Below the pieces are notes generated by a model. That model was given only the letters and a program-made list of their open reading frames with translations, made no database searches and was not told the DNA's origin. Of a DNA stretch of 64,000 nt, positions 8,908 through 17,302 are shown one piece after another (within the stretch, counting starts at the first letter, position 1; each line of letters begins with the position of its first letter). The stretch comes from Cryobacterium inferilacus (GTDB lineage Bacteria > Actinomycetota > Actinomycetes > Actinomycetales > Microbacteriaceae): NCBI RefSeq assembly GCF_019599185.1, contig NZ_JAIEUL010000009.1, positions 1 to 64,000 on the forward strand, read 5' to 3'. The position numbers and the translations under genes were made by a program.

Positions 8908-10803
8908 ATGTCCACGCTCAGGGGAGCATTCCGCCGGTATCCGGTTGTGGCGGCAACCATCGTGATCGGCCTGCTCGGGTTGCTGCTCTGGGCCGCCGGG
9001 CTCACCGTGGCGGTGCAGTGGCTGTTCTCCGGCCTCGGCCTGGTCGTGGTCGGCATCCAGGGTGCTGGCATGATCAGACGGATGCGCCAGGGCTCGTTCG
9101 GCGTGGACCTGCTGGCGATCATGGCCATCATTGCCACCATCCTGGTGGGCGAATACGTCGCCACCCTGCTGATCGTGCTGATGCTCTCCGGCGGGGCGGC
9201 CCTCGAGGATTACGCGGCCGGCCGGGCCCAGCGGGAGCTGAAAACCCTGCTCGACCGGGTGCCGCAGATCGCCCACCTGCTGCGCGACGGCGAGTCCGAC
9301 GTCGACGACGTGCCGGCCACACAGGTGCGGGTCGGCGACCTGCTGCTGGTGCGACCGGCCGAGATCGTGCCCGTCGACGCCGAACTGGTCTCCGCCGCGG
9401 CCGCGTTCGACGAGTCCTCGCTCACGGGCGAGAGCCTGCCGGTCGAGCGACGAGCCGGCGAGGCCGTGCTCAGCGGGTCGATCAACGGGCAGGCCGCGGC
9501 CACCGTGCGCGCCACCGCCCTGGCCGCCGACAGCCAGTACCAGCAGATCGTGGCCCTGGTGGCGGAGGCCGCCGCGAGCAAGGCCCCGGTCGTGCGTCTC
9601 GCCGACCGGTACGCCGTGCCGTTCACCGCGGTGGCCCTGCTCATCGCCGGCCTGGCCTGGTTCGTTTCCGGTGACCCGGTGCGGTTCGCCGAGGTGCTCG
9701 TGGTCGCCACCCCATGCCCGCTGCTGCTCGCCGCCCCGGTCGCGTTCATGGGCGGCATGAGCCGTTCGGCCCGCAACGGCATCATCGTCAAGGGCGGCGG
9801 AGTGCTGGAGAAACTCGCCCGGGCGCAGACGGTGGTCTTCGACAAGACCGGCACCCTCACCTACGGCACCCCGACCATCACCAGGGTGAACCCCGAACCA
9901 CCCTTCGACGACAACGAGCTGCTCACCCTGGCTGCATCGGCCGAGCAGTACTCGTCGCACGTGCTCGCCGCATCCGTCATCGCCGCCGCCGACGACCGCG
10001 ACCTCACACTGCTACGAACCGACACGGCCACCGAGGTGCCCGCGCACGGCGTGACCGCGAGATTCGAGAACCGCGAGGTGGTCGTGGGCAAGCTGGCGTT
10101 CGTGGCCGAGCACGCTGCCGACGCCTACCCGGCCGACCTGGCGGGTGGTGAATTGGCCATCTACCTTGCCGTGGACGGCCGCTTCGCCGGCTGCATCGTC
10201 GCCAGCGACCAGGTGCGCGACAACGCCCGCGCCACCGTGCAGGCGCTGCACCGGCTCGGTGTGCGCGAATCGGTGATGCTCACCGGGGATGCCCGCCCCA
10301 CGGCCAACCACATTGCCCGGCTGGTGGGCATCACCCGGGTGCGCGCGGACTGTCTGCCGGCCGACAAGGTCGACGCGGTGCGGGCCATCCGGGAGCGGCC
10401 GGTGATCATGGTCGGCGACGGTGTCAATGACGCGCCGGTGCTGGCCGTGGCCGACGTGGGCATCGCCATGGGCGCCAAGGGGTCGACGGCGGCGAGCGAG
10501 TCGGCGGATGCGGTGATCCTGCTCGATGACCTGTCTCGCGCCGCCCGCGCGGTCGGCATCGGCCGCGACACCGTGCGGATCGCCCTGCAGAGCATCTGGC
10601 TGGGCATCGCGCTGAGCATCGGCCTGATGTTCGTCGCCGCATTCGGGCTGATCCCGGCCACGGTCGGCGCTCTGCTGCAGGAGCTGGTCGACCTGGCCAC
10701 GATTCTCAACGCCCTGCGGGCCATCGGCGGGCGCCGCGACGTGCGTGCCCGCGGGGTGGCGGCGCGCGTGCCGGCGGCGACCCACCCGGTGCCGACCGGC
10801 TGA
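8908..10803 (+). CDS. Heavy-metal translocating P-type ATPase (TPCP type)
   Basis: 631-aa P1B-like pump using ATP to move a metal ion across the membrane. Motifs: TGES actuator near 173, the metal-site TPCP at 268-271 (in place of CPC), phosphorylation site DKTGT at 312, and GDGVND near 503. There is no N-terminal heavy-metal (CxxC) domain. TPCP-type pumps are common in actinobacteria and their metal is poorly defined, so none is assigned. The start is the ATG at 8908 with GAGGTGAG about 10 nt upstream; an earlier in-frame ATG at 8788 lies in the repeat and is rejected. Confidence 0.85.
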   Translation: MSTLRGAFRRYPVVAATIVIGLLGLLLWAAGLTVAVQWLFSGLGLVVVGIQGAGMIRRMRQGSFGVDLLAIMAIIATILVGEYVATLLIVLMLSGGAALEDYAAGRAQRELKTLLDRVPQIAHLLRDGESDVDDVPATQVRVGDLLLVRPAEIVPVDAELVSAAAAFDESSLTGESLPVERRAGEAVLSGSINGQAAATVRATALAADSQYQQIVALVAEAAASKAPVVRLADRYAVPFTAVALLIAGLAWFVSGDPVRFAEVLVVATPCPLLLAAPVAFMGGMSRSARNGIIVKGGGVLEKLARAQTVVFDKTGTLTYGTPTITRVNPEPPFDDNELLTLAASAEQYSSHVLAASVIAAADDRDLTLLRTDTATEVPAHGVTARFENREVVVGKLAFVAEHAADAYPADLAGGELAIYLAVDGRFAGCIVASDQVRDNARATVQALHRLGVRESVMLTGDARPTANHIARLVGITRVRADCLPADKVDAVRAIRERPVIMVGDGVNDAPVLAVADVGIAMGAKGSTAASESADAVILLDDLSRAARAVGIGRDTVRIALQSIWLGIALSIGLMFVAAFGLIPATVGALLQELVDLATILNALRAIGGRRDVRARGVAARVPAATHPVPTG

Positions 10804-10805
10804 AC

Positions 10806-11075
10806 TCAGCGCCCGGAGGCGCGTGACATCAGCGCCGCACCGCCGAAGAGCGGGAACACCCCCAACAAACCGATGAACACGATCGCCGAGCCCTGGGTTC
10901 CCATGGAGTGGCCGAATCCGACCTTCTCGCCCACATCGAGACCACCGAAGATCAGCATGGCCAGAAAGAACAGCACCCACAGGCCACCGACCACCAGACA
11001 GACCAGCCCGCCCACGGTGAGCAGCACCCGCACGAGCGGGCGTGGCGGTTTCACCGGTCTGGCACGTTTCCCCAT
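10806..11075 (-). CDS. Small two-helix membrane protein
   Basis: 89-aa protein with a basic N-terminus (MGKRARPVK), two hydrophobic helices (about 18-42 and 62-83) and a Gly-rich loop (FGHSMGTQGSA). No family recognised. It converges on the P-type ATPase with 2 bp between the stop codons. Function unknown. Confidence 0.55.
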   Translation of the reverse strand: MGKRARPVKPPRPLVRVLLTVGGLVCLVVGGLWVLFFLAMLIFGGLDVGEKVGFGHSMGTQGSAIVFIGLLGVFPLFGGAALMSRASGR

Positions 11076-11145
11076 GGGCCGAGCCTCGGGGGTTCCAGCA
11101 GGCGGTGGCGGCGCCTCGCGGGCGACCGGATGCGTGCCGAGCGCC

Positions 11146-11151
11146 TAATCT
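11146..11151 (+). promoter_or_regulatory. Leaderless -10 element of MFS gene
   Basis: TAATCT ends exactly 6 nt before the ATG at 11158. GGAGGG lies in the 6-nt gap, but the transcript would start at the ATG itself. Confidence 0.5.
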
Positions 11152-11157
11152 GGAGGG

Positions 11158-12426
11158 ATGCGACGCATCCGTTTACCGTTCGGGCCCACCATCGGCCGAA
11201 CGGCGAACGAACCCCGCCTGAGCCGGGACGTGTACGTGCTCGGCGTCATCGCCTTCTTCGTGATGGTGGGCTTCGGCGTGGTCGTGCCGGTGCTGCCGGT
11301 GTACGTGAAGAGCTTCGGCGTGGGCAACCTGGAGATCGGCGCGGTGGTGTCGGCGTTCGCGCTGATGCGCTTCGTCGCCAGCCCGGTCTGCGGCAAGCTC
11401 ATCGACTGGGCGGGCGAGCGCACGATCCTGGCGATCGGCATCGGCATCGTCGCGGTGTCCAGCGGGCTGGTCGGCATCGCCGGCAGCTACCCGCAACTTC
11501 TGCTGCTGCGCGGGGTCGGCGGCATCGGCTCGGCCATGTTCACCGTCGCGGCGATGACGCTGCTGCTGCGCACCACCGCCCCGGGCATCCGCGGGCGTGC
11601 CGTGGGGTTCTACCAGGGCGGTTTCCTCATCGGCGGCATGGCCGGACCGGCTCTCGGCGGCCTGCTCGCCACCATCTCGCTCACCGCGCCGTTCTTCTTC
11701 TACGCCGGCACCCTGGCGGTGGCCGGAGTGGTCGGTCTGGTATTGCTGCAGCCGGCCACCCGGGCTGCCGCCGGCGGCACGGGCGCCGCGGCCCCGCTGC
11801 TGCCGCTGCGCACGGTGCTGCGCGACCCGCGCTTCCGGGCGGCCTGCCTGGCCAACTTCTCCCAGGGCTGGTCGTCGTTCGGTGTGCGCGGCGCCCTGGT
11901 GCCCGTGCTCGTCGTCGAGGTGCTCAAGGGACCGAGCGCCTGGACCGGCATCGCCTTCGCCATCGCCGCCGTCGCGCAGACCCTCGCCCTGGCGCCGGCG
12001 TCCCGGTTCGTCGACACCGTCGGGCGCAAACCCGCGATCATCGGGTCATTCCTCGTGGCCGCCGTCACCATCACGGCGATCCCATTCGCCCCCAACATCG
12101 TTGTGCTCACGACGTTGCTGGCGGTGTACGGCGTCGCCGCGGCGTTCATGGGCACCGCGCCGGCGGCATCCGTCGGTGACGCGGCCGGTACCGCGGGAGG
12201 ACGCCCGGTGGCGATCTTCTCGATGTTCTCCGACTTCGGCGCCATCGTCGGGCCGCTCGTGGCCGGTCTGCTCGCCGACACAGTCTCGTACCCGGCCGCG
12301 TTCCTGCTCGGCGGCCTGCTCTTCGTGGCGACCTCGCTCTACGCGCTGCGGATGCCCGGCGGCCTGCCCGCGCAGCCCACCGCCACGCCCCAGGGGCCAG
12401 CGGTCACCGATCCCCTCGACCGCTGA
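11158..12426 (+). CDS. MFS drug/metabolite exporter
   Basis: 422-aa twelve-helix major facilitator of the DHA1 type. Helix 1 is VIAFFVMVGFGVVVPVLPVY, the motif-A loop is CGKLIDWAGER between helices 2 and 3, and helix 5 holds the antiporter motif GGFLIGGMAGPALGG. A hydrophilic Ala/Gly linker (about 200-215) joins the six-helix halves. Likely a proton-driven exporter; substrate unknown. It is followed after 45 bp by an AraC regulator on the same strand that has its own promoter. Confidence 0.8.
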   Translation: MRRIRLPFGPTIGRTANEPRLSRDVYVLGVIAFFVMVGFGVVVPVLPVYVKSFGVGNLEIGAVVSAFALMRFVASPVCGKLIDWAGERTILAIGIGIVAVSSGLVGIAGSYPQLLLLRGVGGIGSAMFTVAAMTLLLRTTAPGIRGRAVGFYQGGFLIGGMAGPALGGLLATISLTAPFFFYAGTLAVAGVVGLVLLQPATRAAAGGTGAAAPLLPLRTVLRDPRFRAACLANFSQGWSSFGVRGALVPVLVVEVLKGPSAWTGIAFAIAAVAQTLALAPASRFVDTVGRKPAIIGSFLVAAVTITAIPFAPNIVVLTTLLAVYGVAAAFMGTAPAASVGDAAGTAGGRPVAIFSMFSDFGAIVGPLVAGLLADTVSYPAAFLLGGLLFVATSLYALRMPGGLPAQPTATPQGPAVTDPLDR

Positions 12427-12459
12427 TCAAGCTCGGTAGCCAACTGCAGGCGTCGGTCC

Positions 12460-12465
12460 TACGGT
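12460..12465 (+). promoter_or_regulatory. Leaderless -10 element of AraC gene
   Basis: TACGGT ends 6 nt before the ATG at 12472, inside the gap after the MFS gene. Confidence 0.45.
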
Positions 12466-12471
12466 GGGGGC

Positions 12472-13344
12472 ATGGCCTACCTCGAGGTGCCCGTACCGGC
12501 CGACCTGGCCCCGGACGTGCTGCGGCTGTGGCACCTCGAGCAGCCCGTCGAGCGGCGCTATGAACGGATCTTCCCGCAGCCGGCCCTGCACCTGATCCTG
12601 AACCTGTCCGACCCGTATCGGGTGTTCGACCTGCAGACCGGGGCGGCGCGCACCTTGGGGGCCGGCTTCCTGTCCGGGCTGCAGCCCAGGTTCCTGATGA
12701 CCGAGAGCCCGCCGGTGATCCGGCACGTCGCCGCCGAGCTGGCGCCGTTCGCGGCCGCCCGGTTTCTCGACCTGCCCGCCGCCGAGCTGACCGGCACCGT
12801 GCGTGAGAGCCAGGGCCTGCTCGGTGACACCGATGCGCTGCGGCAGGCGGCGAGGCGGGCCACCGACCCTGCGGCCGCGGTCGGGCTGCTGGTCGACCAC
12901 CTGCGCGCCCAGCTTCGGCCCGCCGTGGTGCCGCCGGCGGTGGTGCGGGCCTGGGCAGGCATCCAGCAGAACCCGGATGCGCCGATGCCGGTGATCGCGG
13001 CGACCGCCGGTCTCAGCCACCACCGACTGATCGACGAATTCAGGTCGTGGTGCGGGGTCACCCCGAAGGTCTACGCGGACATCGTGCGGTTCCGCCAGTT
13101 CATTCAGGCGCTGCCGTTGCAGGGGCCGATGCCGAGTTGGGCAGAGCTGGTGGCCACATCTGGCTACTACGACCAGCCGCATTTCATCAGGGTTTTCCGC
13201 GCGTTCACCGGGTTCTCACCCAGCCGGTATCTCGACATCGTCGCCCGGTACGGCGCCGAATACGCCGCCTTCGTGCCGCTGGACGAGCCGGACGGCGTAC
13301 CGGGGCCGGTGCCGGAATTTTCTACAAGACGCCCCGCGCCCTGA
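12472..13344 (+). CDS. AraC-family transcriptional regulator
   Basis: 290-aa regulator with an N-terminal sensing domain (about 1-150, starting with the EVPVPADLAPDVLRLWH-type DUF6597 region) and a C-terminal double helix-turn-helix (about 160-270). The second HTH contains SGYYDQPHFIRVFRAFTG and ends FSPSRYLDI, the AraC signature. It may act on the upstream MFS exporter or the small membrane protein after it; ligand unknown. Confidence 0.85.
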   Translation: MAYLEVPVPADLAPDVLRLWHLEQPVERRYERIFPQPALHLILNLSDPYRVFDLQTGAARTLGAGFLSGLQPRFLMTESPPVIRHVAAELAPFAAARFLDLPAAELTGTVRESQGLLGDTDALRQAARRATDPAAAVGLLVDHLRAQLRPAVVPPAVVRAWAGIQQNPDAPMPVIAATAGLSHHRLIDEFRSWCGVTPKVYADIVRFRQFIQALPLQGPMPSWAELVATSGYYDQPHFIRVFRAFTGFSPSRYLDIVARYGAEYAAFVPLDEPDGVPGPVPEFSTRRPAP

Positions 13345-13398
13345 GGTCTAGCGTGACAGTGTCCCGGACCGGCCGGGACCAGGCATCCGGGAGCAGAC

Positions 13399-13791
13399 AT
13401 GGACGTGTCATTCAACTGGCTGGCGATCGCGCTCGCCGCACTCTCGTCGTTCGTGATCGGCGGGCTCTGGTACTCGGTACTGTTCGCCCGCCCGTGGCAG
13501 CGCGCGGCGGGTGTCACCGACGAGCAGCTGACCCGCGGCACGGCGCGGGTGTTCATCGGTTCGGCGATCCTCGCGATCGTGATGGCCATCAGCCTGGCCG
13601 CGTTCATCGGCCCGAACGGGCCCGGCTTCGGCGTGTTCGCCGGATTCGCCACCGGCGCGACGTTCGTGGCGGCCGCCTTCGGTGTGAACTACCTGTTCGA
13701 ACGGCGCAGCCTCCTGCTGTTCGCCATCAACGGGTCGTACAACGTGGTGACCTTCACCGTGATGGGTGCCATCATCGGCCTGATGCAGTAG
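13399..13791 (+). CDS. DUF1761 membrane protein
   Basis: 130-aa protein with four hydrophobic segments and the family's start (NWLAIALAALSSFVIGGLWY). The loop FARPWQRAAGVTDEQL is also typical. Members are small integral membrane proteins of unknown function. It follows the AraC gene by 54 bp and may be transcribed with it. Confidence 0.75.
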   Translation: MDVSFNWLAIALAALSSFVIGGLWYSVLFARPWQRAAGVTDEQLTRGTARVFIGSAILAIVMAISLAAFIGPNGPGFGVFAGFATGATFVAAAFGVNYLFERRSLLLFAINGSYNVVTFTVMGAIIGLMQ

Positions 13792-13794
13792 GGC

Positions 13795-14154
13795 TCAGGC
13801 GCTGAGTTCCCTGCGGCCGGAGAGGATGCCGCTGATGGTGGCGACCACGGCGAAGACGCCGGCCACGATCGGCTGGCCGAGGTCCCACCAGGCCAGGGCG
13901 GCGGCACCGAACACGAAGATCTCCACGATCGCCTTGCCGAACGGGTCCAGCCGGAAAACGGCCTTGGGCGAACGAAACAACGCCCACACCAGAATCGCGA
14001 ACGCCGGCGCGAGAATGCCCACCAGGATGCCCGGCCACGGCAGCGGCCACGACAGGAACCCCCAGATGCCCAGGCTCACGAAGGCGAACAGCTCGAGGAC
14101 GAAGCGCAGGATGTCGTTGGCGCCGATGGCAGGGGTGGGGCGGGTGTCGTTCAC
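13795..14154 (-). CDS. YrdB/DUF2568 family membrane protein
   Basis: 119-aa protein beginning with GTG, four predicted helices, including FAFVSLGIWGFLSWPLPWP and a loop ALFRSPKAVFRLD typical of the YrdB family. Function unknown. The GTG lies 6 nt after a TAGGAT hexamer on the minus strand, so the message is probably leaderless. It converges on the DUF1761 gene 3 bp away. Confidence 0.75.
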   Translation of the reverse strand: MNDTRPTPAIGANDILRFVLELFAFVSLGIWGFLSWPLPWPGILVGILAPAFAILVWALFRSPKAVFRLDPFGKAIVEIFVFGAAALAWWDLGQPIVAGVFAVVATISGILSGRRELSA

Positions 14155-14160
14155 CCGCCA

Positions 14161-14166
14161 ATCCTA
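14161..14166 (-). promoter_or_regulatory. Leaderless -10 element of yrdB-like gene
   Basis: TAGGAT (minus strand) ends 6 nt before the GTG start at 14154, just after the purU stop codon. Confidence 0.45.
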
Positions 14167-14176
14167 CCCACCGGGG

Positions 14177-15052
14177 TTACTTGAAGATGATGGTGCGGGC
14201 GCCGTCCAGCAGCACCCGGTTCTCGGCGAACCACTTCACCGCCTGGGTGAGGGTGCGGCTCTCCTCGTCCTGCCCGATCGCGACAAGCTCGCCCGGGGTG
14301 CGGGAGTGATCCACCCGCACCACGTTCTGCTCGATGATCGGGCCCTCGTCGAGGTCGCTGGTGACGAAGTGGGCGGTAGCGCCGATGAGCTTCACCCCGC
14401 GGGCATGCGCCTGCTTGTACGGGTTGGCGCCCTTGAACCCGGGCAGGAAGGAGTGGTGGATGTTGATCGCCCGTCCCTCCAGGTATGCGCAGAGTTCGGG
14501 GGAGAGGATCTGCATGTACCTGGCCAGCACCACCAGTTCGATGTCGTGCGCCTCGACGGCTTCGACCACGCGGGCCTCGAACGCGGCCTTGCTGGCGGCA
14601 TCCGTGATCGGCAGGGACTCGAACGGCACCCCGTAGAAGCCGACCAGATCGCGCAGGGTGCCGTGGTTGCTGAGCACCAGGGGCACCTGCACCGCCAGCT
14701 GCCCGCCGCGCTGGCGGAACAGCAGGTCGTTGACGCAGTGCCCGGCCGTCGAGGCGAGCACGAGAGTGCGCAGCGGCCGGCCGACGACGTCTATGACGGA
14801 TGCCATGGCGTACCGTTCGATGATCGGCGCCAGGGCGGCCTGCAGTTCGTCGCGGTTCGCGGGGGACTCCACCTGCAGGCGGATGAAGAACCGGCCGGTG
14901 TCGGCGCTGGAGAACTGCTGGCTCTCGGTGATGTTGCCGCGGGCCTCGACGATGGCGCCGCTGACAGCGTGCACAATACCGGGCTGATCGGGGCAGACGA
15001 GGGTGACGACCAGGTGGTGATGGTGGCTCGGCACCGGAAGGCTGGAGTTCAT
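14177..15052 (-). CDS. purU: Formyltetrahydrofolate deformylase
   Basis: 291-aa enzyme hydrolysing 10-formyl-THF to THF and formate, which feeds purine synthesis and balances the folate pool. Residues 8-95 form an ACT domain (VTLVCPDQPGIVHAVSGAI); the rest is a formyltransferase fold with SNHGTL, NIHHSFLPGFKGANPY and HFVTSDLDEGPI holding the Asn-His-Asp catalytic set. The His-rich stretch after residue 8 is unusual. A TAATCT hexamer 6 nt before the ATG suggests a leaderless message. It pairs functionally with glyA and folD 10 kb away. Confidence 0.93.
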   Translation of the reverse strand: MNSSLPVPSHHHHLVVTLVCPDQPGIVHAVSGAIVEARGNITESQQFSSADTGRFFIRLQVESPANRDELQAALAPIIERYAMASVIDVVGRPLRTLVLASTAGHCVNDLLFRQRGGQLAVQVPLVLSNHGTLRDLVGFYGVPFESLPITDAASKAAFEARVVEAVEAHDIELVVLARYMQILSPELCAYLEGRAINIHHSFLPGFKGANPYKQAHARGVKLIGATAHFVTSDLDEGPIIEQNVVRVDHSRTPGELVAIGQDEESRTLTQAVKWFAENRVLLDGARTIIFK

Positions 15053-15058
15053 CGCACC

Positions 15059-15064
15059 AGATTA
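15059..15064 (-). promoter_or_regulatory. Leaderless -10 element of purU
   Basis: TAATCT on the minus strand ends 6 nt before the purU ATG. Confidence 0.5.
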
Positions 15065-15261
15065 CCCGCCCCTGGGTGGTCCGCTGCCCGCGTAATGGCG
15101 GTGCGGGCCGCGAGAACCCGGGCCGGGCAACCGGCAGAAGCGGCGCAATCATTCCGCAATGTCACGGTTGCCCGGGCGAAACGCCCGCGTGTTGAGATTG
15201 ACACCAGGCAGCAGGACTGCCGACGCACCCGGCACGACGCGACGTTGAAAGGCAGCCCACC

Positions 15262-15693
15262 ATGACCGATTCACCCCTGCAGGCTCTCGAGACCAAGCCG
15301 ACCTCGATCACGGGTACCGTCATCCACGGCAACGCCTGGGGGCGGGTGATCGGGTTTCCCACCGCGAACATCGAGGTGCCCGGCCTGATGGCGCACACCG
15401 GCATTTGGACGGCGATCGTGCACGGCGCCGAACTGCCCGCGGGCGGTGTGCTAGCGGCCGTGTCGGTGGGCACCCGGCCGACCTACTACGCGGATGCCGG
15501 CCATCCGCTGCTCGAAGCGCACCTGGTGGACTTCACCGGCGACCTGTACGGGCAGGAGCTGTCCGTGGAACTGCGCCTGTTCCTGCGGGCCGAGGTGGCC
15601 TTCGTGGACACCCCGGCGCTGGTCGACCAGCTCGCCATCGATGTGCAGAACACCCGCGACTGGTACGCCGCCGAGGCGCGCTCCGCGTCCTGA
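15262..15693 (+). CDS. Stand-alone riboflavin kinase domain protein
   Basis: 143-aa protein matching only the C-terminal flavokinase half of bifunctional RibF. Motifs: GTVIHGNAWGRVIGFPTANI (ATP loop and the Pro-Thr-Ala-Asn metal/phosphate site), AAVSVGTRPTYY, and LEAHLVDFTGDLYGQELSVEL with the catalytic Glu. No FAD-synthetase domain is present, so it would make FMN only, or act on a related substrate; a full-length RibF probably lies elsewhere. It is preceded by a GAAAGG ribosome site. No FMN riboswitch is visible upstream. The enzyme class is clear but the role is not. Confidence 0.75.
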   Translation: MTDSPLQALETKPTSITGTVIHGNAWGRVIGFPTANIEVPGLMAHTGIWTAIVHGAELPAGGVLAAVSVGTRPTYYADAGHPLLEAHLVDFTGDLYGQELSVELRLFLRAEVAFVDTPALVDQLAIDVQNTRDWYAAEARSAS

Positions 15694-15940
15694 CCGACCC
15701 CGATCGTCGAGGAGGACCCACCAGGCCCTCGCCGAGCACAGCGGCCTGCCGATCGGCTGGTTGCGCTGGGCATACCCCTCGTTGGAGGACATACTCGGCT
15801 AGGCTGGTGTGTGGTCGGTACGATTCTCACCGGCCCCGGGCGCGCACGTCGGCGCGCACCGCTTGATCAACCCCGCGCAGCCAGCCGTGACAGCCGCTGG
15901 CCTCGGGCAAGCGGCATCCTGTCTGTGAGCCACAGCACCC

Positions 15941-17203
15941 ATGTCATTTACCGCGCCCATCTCGCTGCCGTCCTCCGGTCTTCCCCACTCGGGCGAGAAG
16001 CCCCCAGCCGGCCCGTTCCCCTGGATCGGGCTGATCGCCCTCTCCGCCGCCGTGTTCCTCTCGGTCACCTCCGAGATGCTGCCCACCGGCCTGCTGCCCG
16101 AAATGAGCGACTCGCTCGGCGTCAGCCAGTCCGACGTGGGCCTGCTGGTCTCCTGGTTCGCGTTCACGGTGGTGCTCACCAGCACGCCGTTGGCGCTGCT
16201 GACCAAACGGATGCCCAGGCACGGCCTGATCGTCGGCGTGCTCGTCGTCTTCGCGCTGAGCAACGTCCTCACGGCGATCGCCCCTGACTACACCTTCGTG
16301 GTGATCTCCCGGGTGATCGGTGGCCTCGCCCACGGCCTGTTCTGGGGTGTCGTCGGCGCCTACTCCGCCCATCTGGTGCCCAAGGACCAGATCGCCCGCG
16401 CGGTGTCGATCACCATCGCCGGCGGTACGCTCGCGTTCGTCTTCGGCGTACCCCTGGGTACCTTCCTCGGCCACCTGCTCGGCTGGCGGTTGTCGTTCGT
16501 CGTTCTCGCCGGGCTGATGCTCGTGGGCGCCGTGGTGATCTGGCGGTTCCTGCCCAAGGTGGAGCACTACACGGGGACGCGCAGCGAAACCGTCACGACG
16601 GCCACCGGCACCATCACGACCGCGAAACTGCCCCGCGACCCCACGATCGGCCCGGTCGCCCTGGTCTGCGTGATCACCGCGCTCACCATGATCGGGCACT
16701 ACACCTTCTACACCTACATCGCCCCGTTCCTCAGCGACACCCTCGGGGTGGGCAGCGACGCCGTCGCGCCGCTGCTCTTCGCCTACGGCATCGCCGGGGC
16801 CGTCGGCCTGTTCATCAGCGGGGTCGTGTTCAGCAAACGTCCGCAGCTCGGCCTGGTGCTCGGCATGTCGGTGACCGTGGTCAGCGTGACCGTCCTGGCC
16901 CTGTTCACCGAGACGCTGCCCGTCGCGATCGTCGCGTTCCTGGTCTGGGGCCTCGCCTTCGGCACGTTCCCGCCGCTGCTGCAGACCCGGTTGCTGCACA
17001 CTGCGTCGGTGCGCATCCGCGACACCGCCAGCGCCGTGTACACCACGGCGTTCAACATCGGCATCGGCCTGGGCGCCTTCGTCGGCGCGTTCCTGCTCGC
17101 CCAGGTGGGCCTGGGAACGGTGCCGTTCGTCTACGTGGGCATCCTGGTCGTCGCCCTGCTGCTGGTGCTGCTCAGCGACCTCGTCATCCGCCGCCGCGCC
17201 TGA
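15941..17203 (+). CDS. MFS exporter (AraJ/DHA1-like)
   Basis: 420-aa twelve-helix transporter. The first helix and loop (SVTSEMLPTGLLPEMSDSLG) are typical of the arabinose/purine-nucleoside/chloramphenicol exporter branch, and helix 4-5 carries RVIGGLAHGLFWGVVGAYSA. Probably proton-linked efflux, substrate unknown. A TAGGCT at 15800-15805 predicts a leader of about 130 nt; no good Shine-Dalgarno precedes the ATG. The 247-bp gap before it also holds an in-frame C-terminal-like fragment ending LEDILG at 15802, possibly a gene remnant. Confidence 0.8.
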   Translation: MSFTAPISLPSSGLPHSGEKPPAGPFPWIGLIALSAAVFLSVTSEMLPTGLLPEMSDSLGVSQSDVGLLVSWFAFTVVLTSTPLALLTKRMPRHGLIVGVLVVFALSNVLTAIAPDYTFVVISRVIGGLAHGLFWGVVGAYSAHLVPKDQIARAVSITIAGGTLAFVFGVPLGTFLGHLLGWRLSFVVLAGLMLVGAVVIWRFLPKVEHYTGTRSETVTTATGTITTAKLPRDPTIGPVALVCVITALTMIGHYTFYTYIAPFLSDTLGVGSDAVAPLLFAYGIAGAVGLFISGVVFSKRPQLGLVLGMSVTVVSVTVLALFTETLPVAIVAFLVWGLAFGTFPPLLQTRLLHTASVRIRDTASAVYTTAFNIGIGLGAFVGAFLLAQVGLGTVPFVYVGILVVALLLVLLSDLVIRRRA

Positions 17204-17229
17204 CCCGCACCCGCCGCCCGCGGCCCGTT

Positions 17230-17299
17230 AACTGTTGCCAGAACGGACAATTGCGCCCGGCGTACCGGGCGCAATTGTCCGCATCGGGAACAGTTGGGC
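17230..17299. repeat. 70-bp palindromic intergenic repeat, copy B
   Basis: CGGACAATTGCGCCCGG at 17244-17260 and its exact complement at 17265-17281 form a 17-bp stem with a CGTA loop; AACTGTT/AACAGTT flank it. Same family as copy A at 8774. It lies between convergent genes, where it could also end transcription. Confidence 0.85.
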
Positions 17300-17302
17300 C
17301 GG

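Noticed and set aside
15065..15261. FMN riboswitch before the riboflavin kinase gene
   Set aside because: None of the conserved FMN aptamer strings is present. Only a short GGGCG/CGCCC hairpin is seen.
15694..15802. Small gene ending LAEHSGLPIGWLRWAYPSLEDILG-like
   Set aside because: The C-terminal stretch looks protein-like but no start codon with a ribosome site exists in frame outside the kinase gene. Noted as a possible remnant only.
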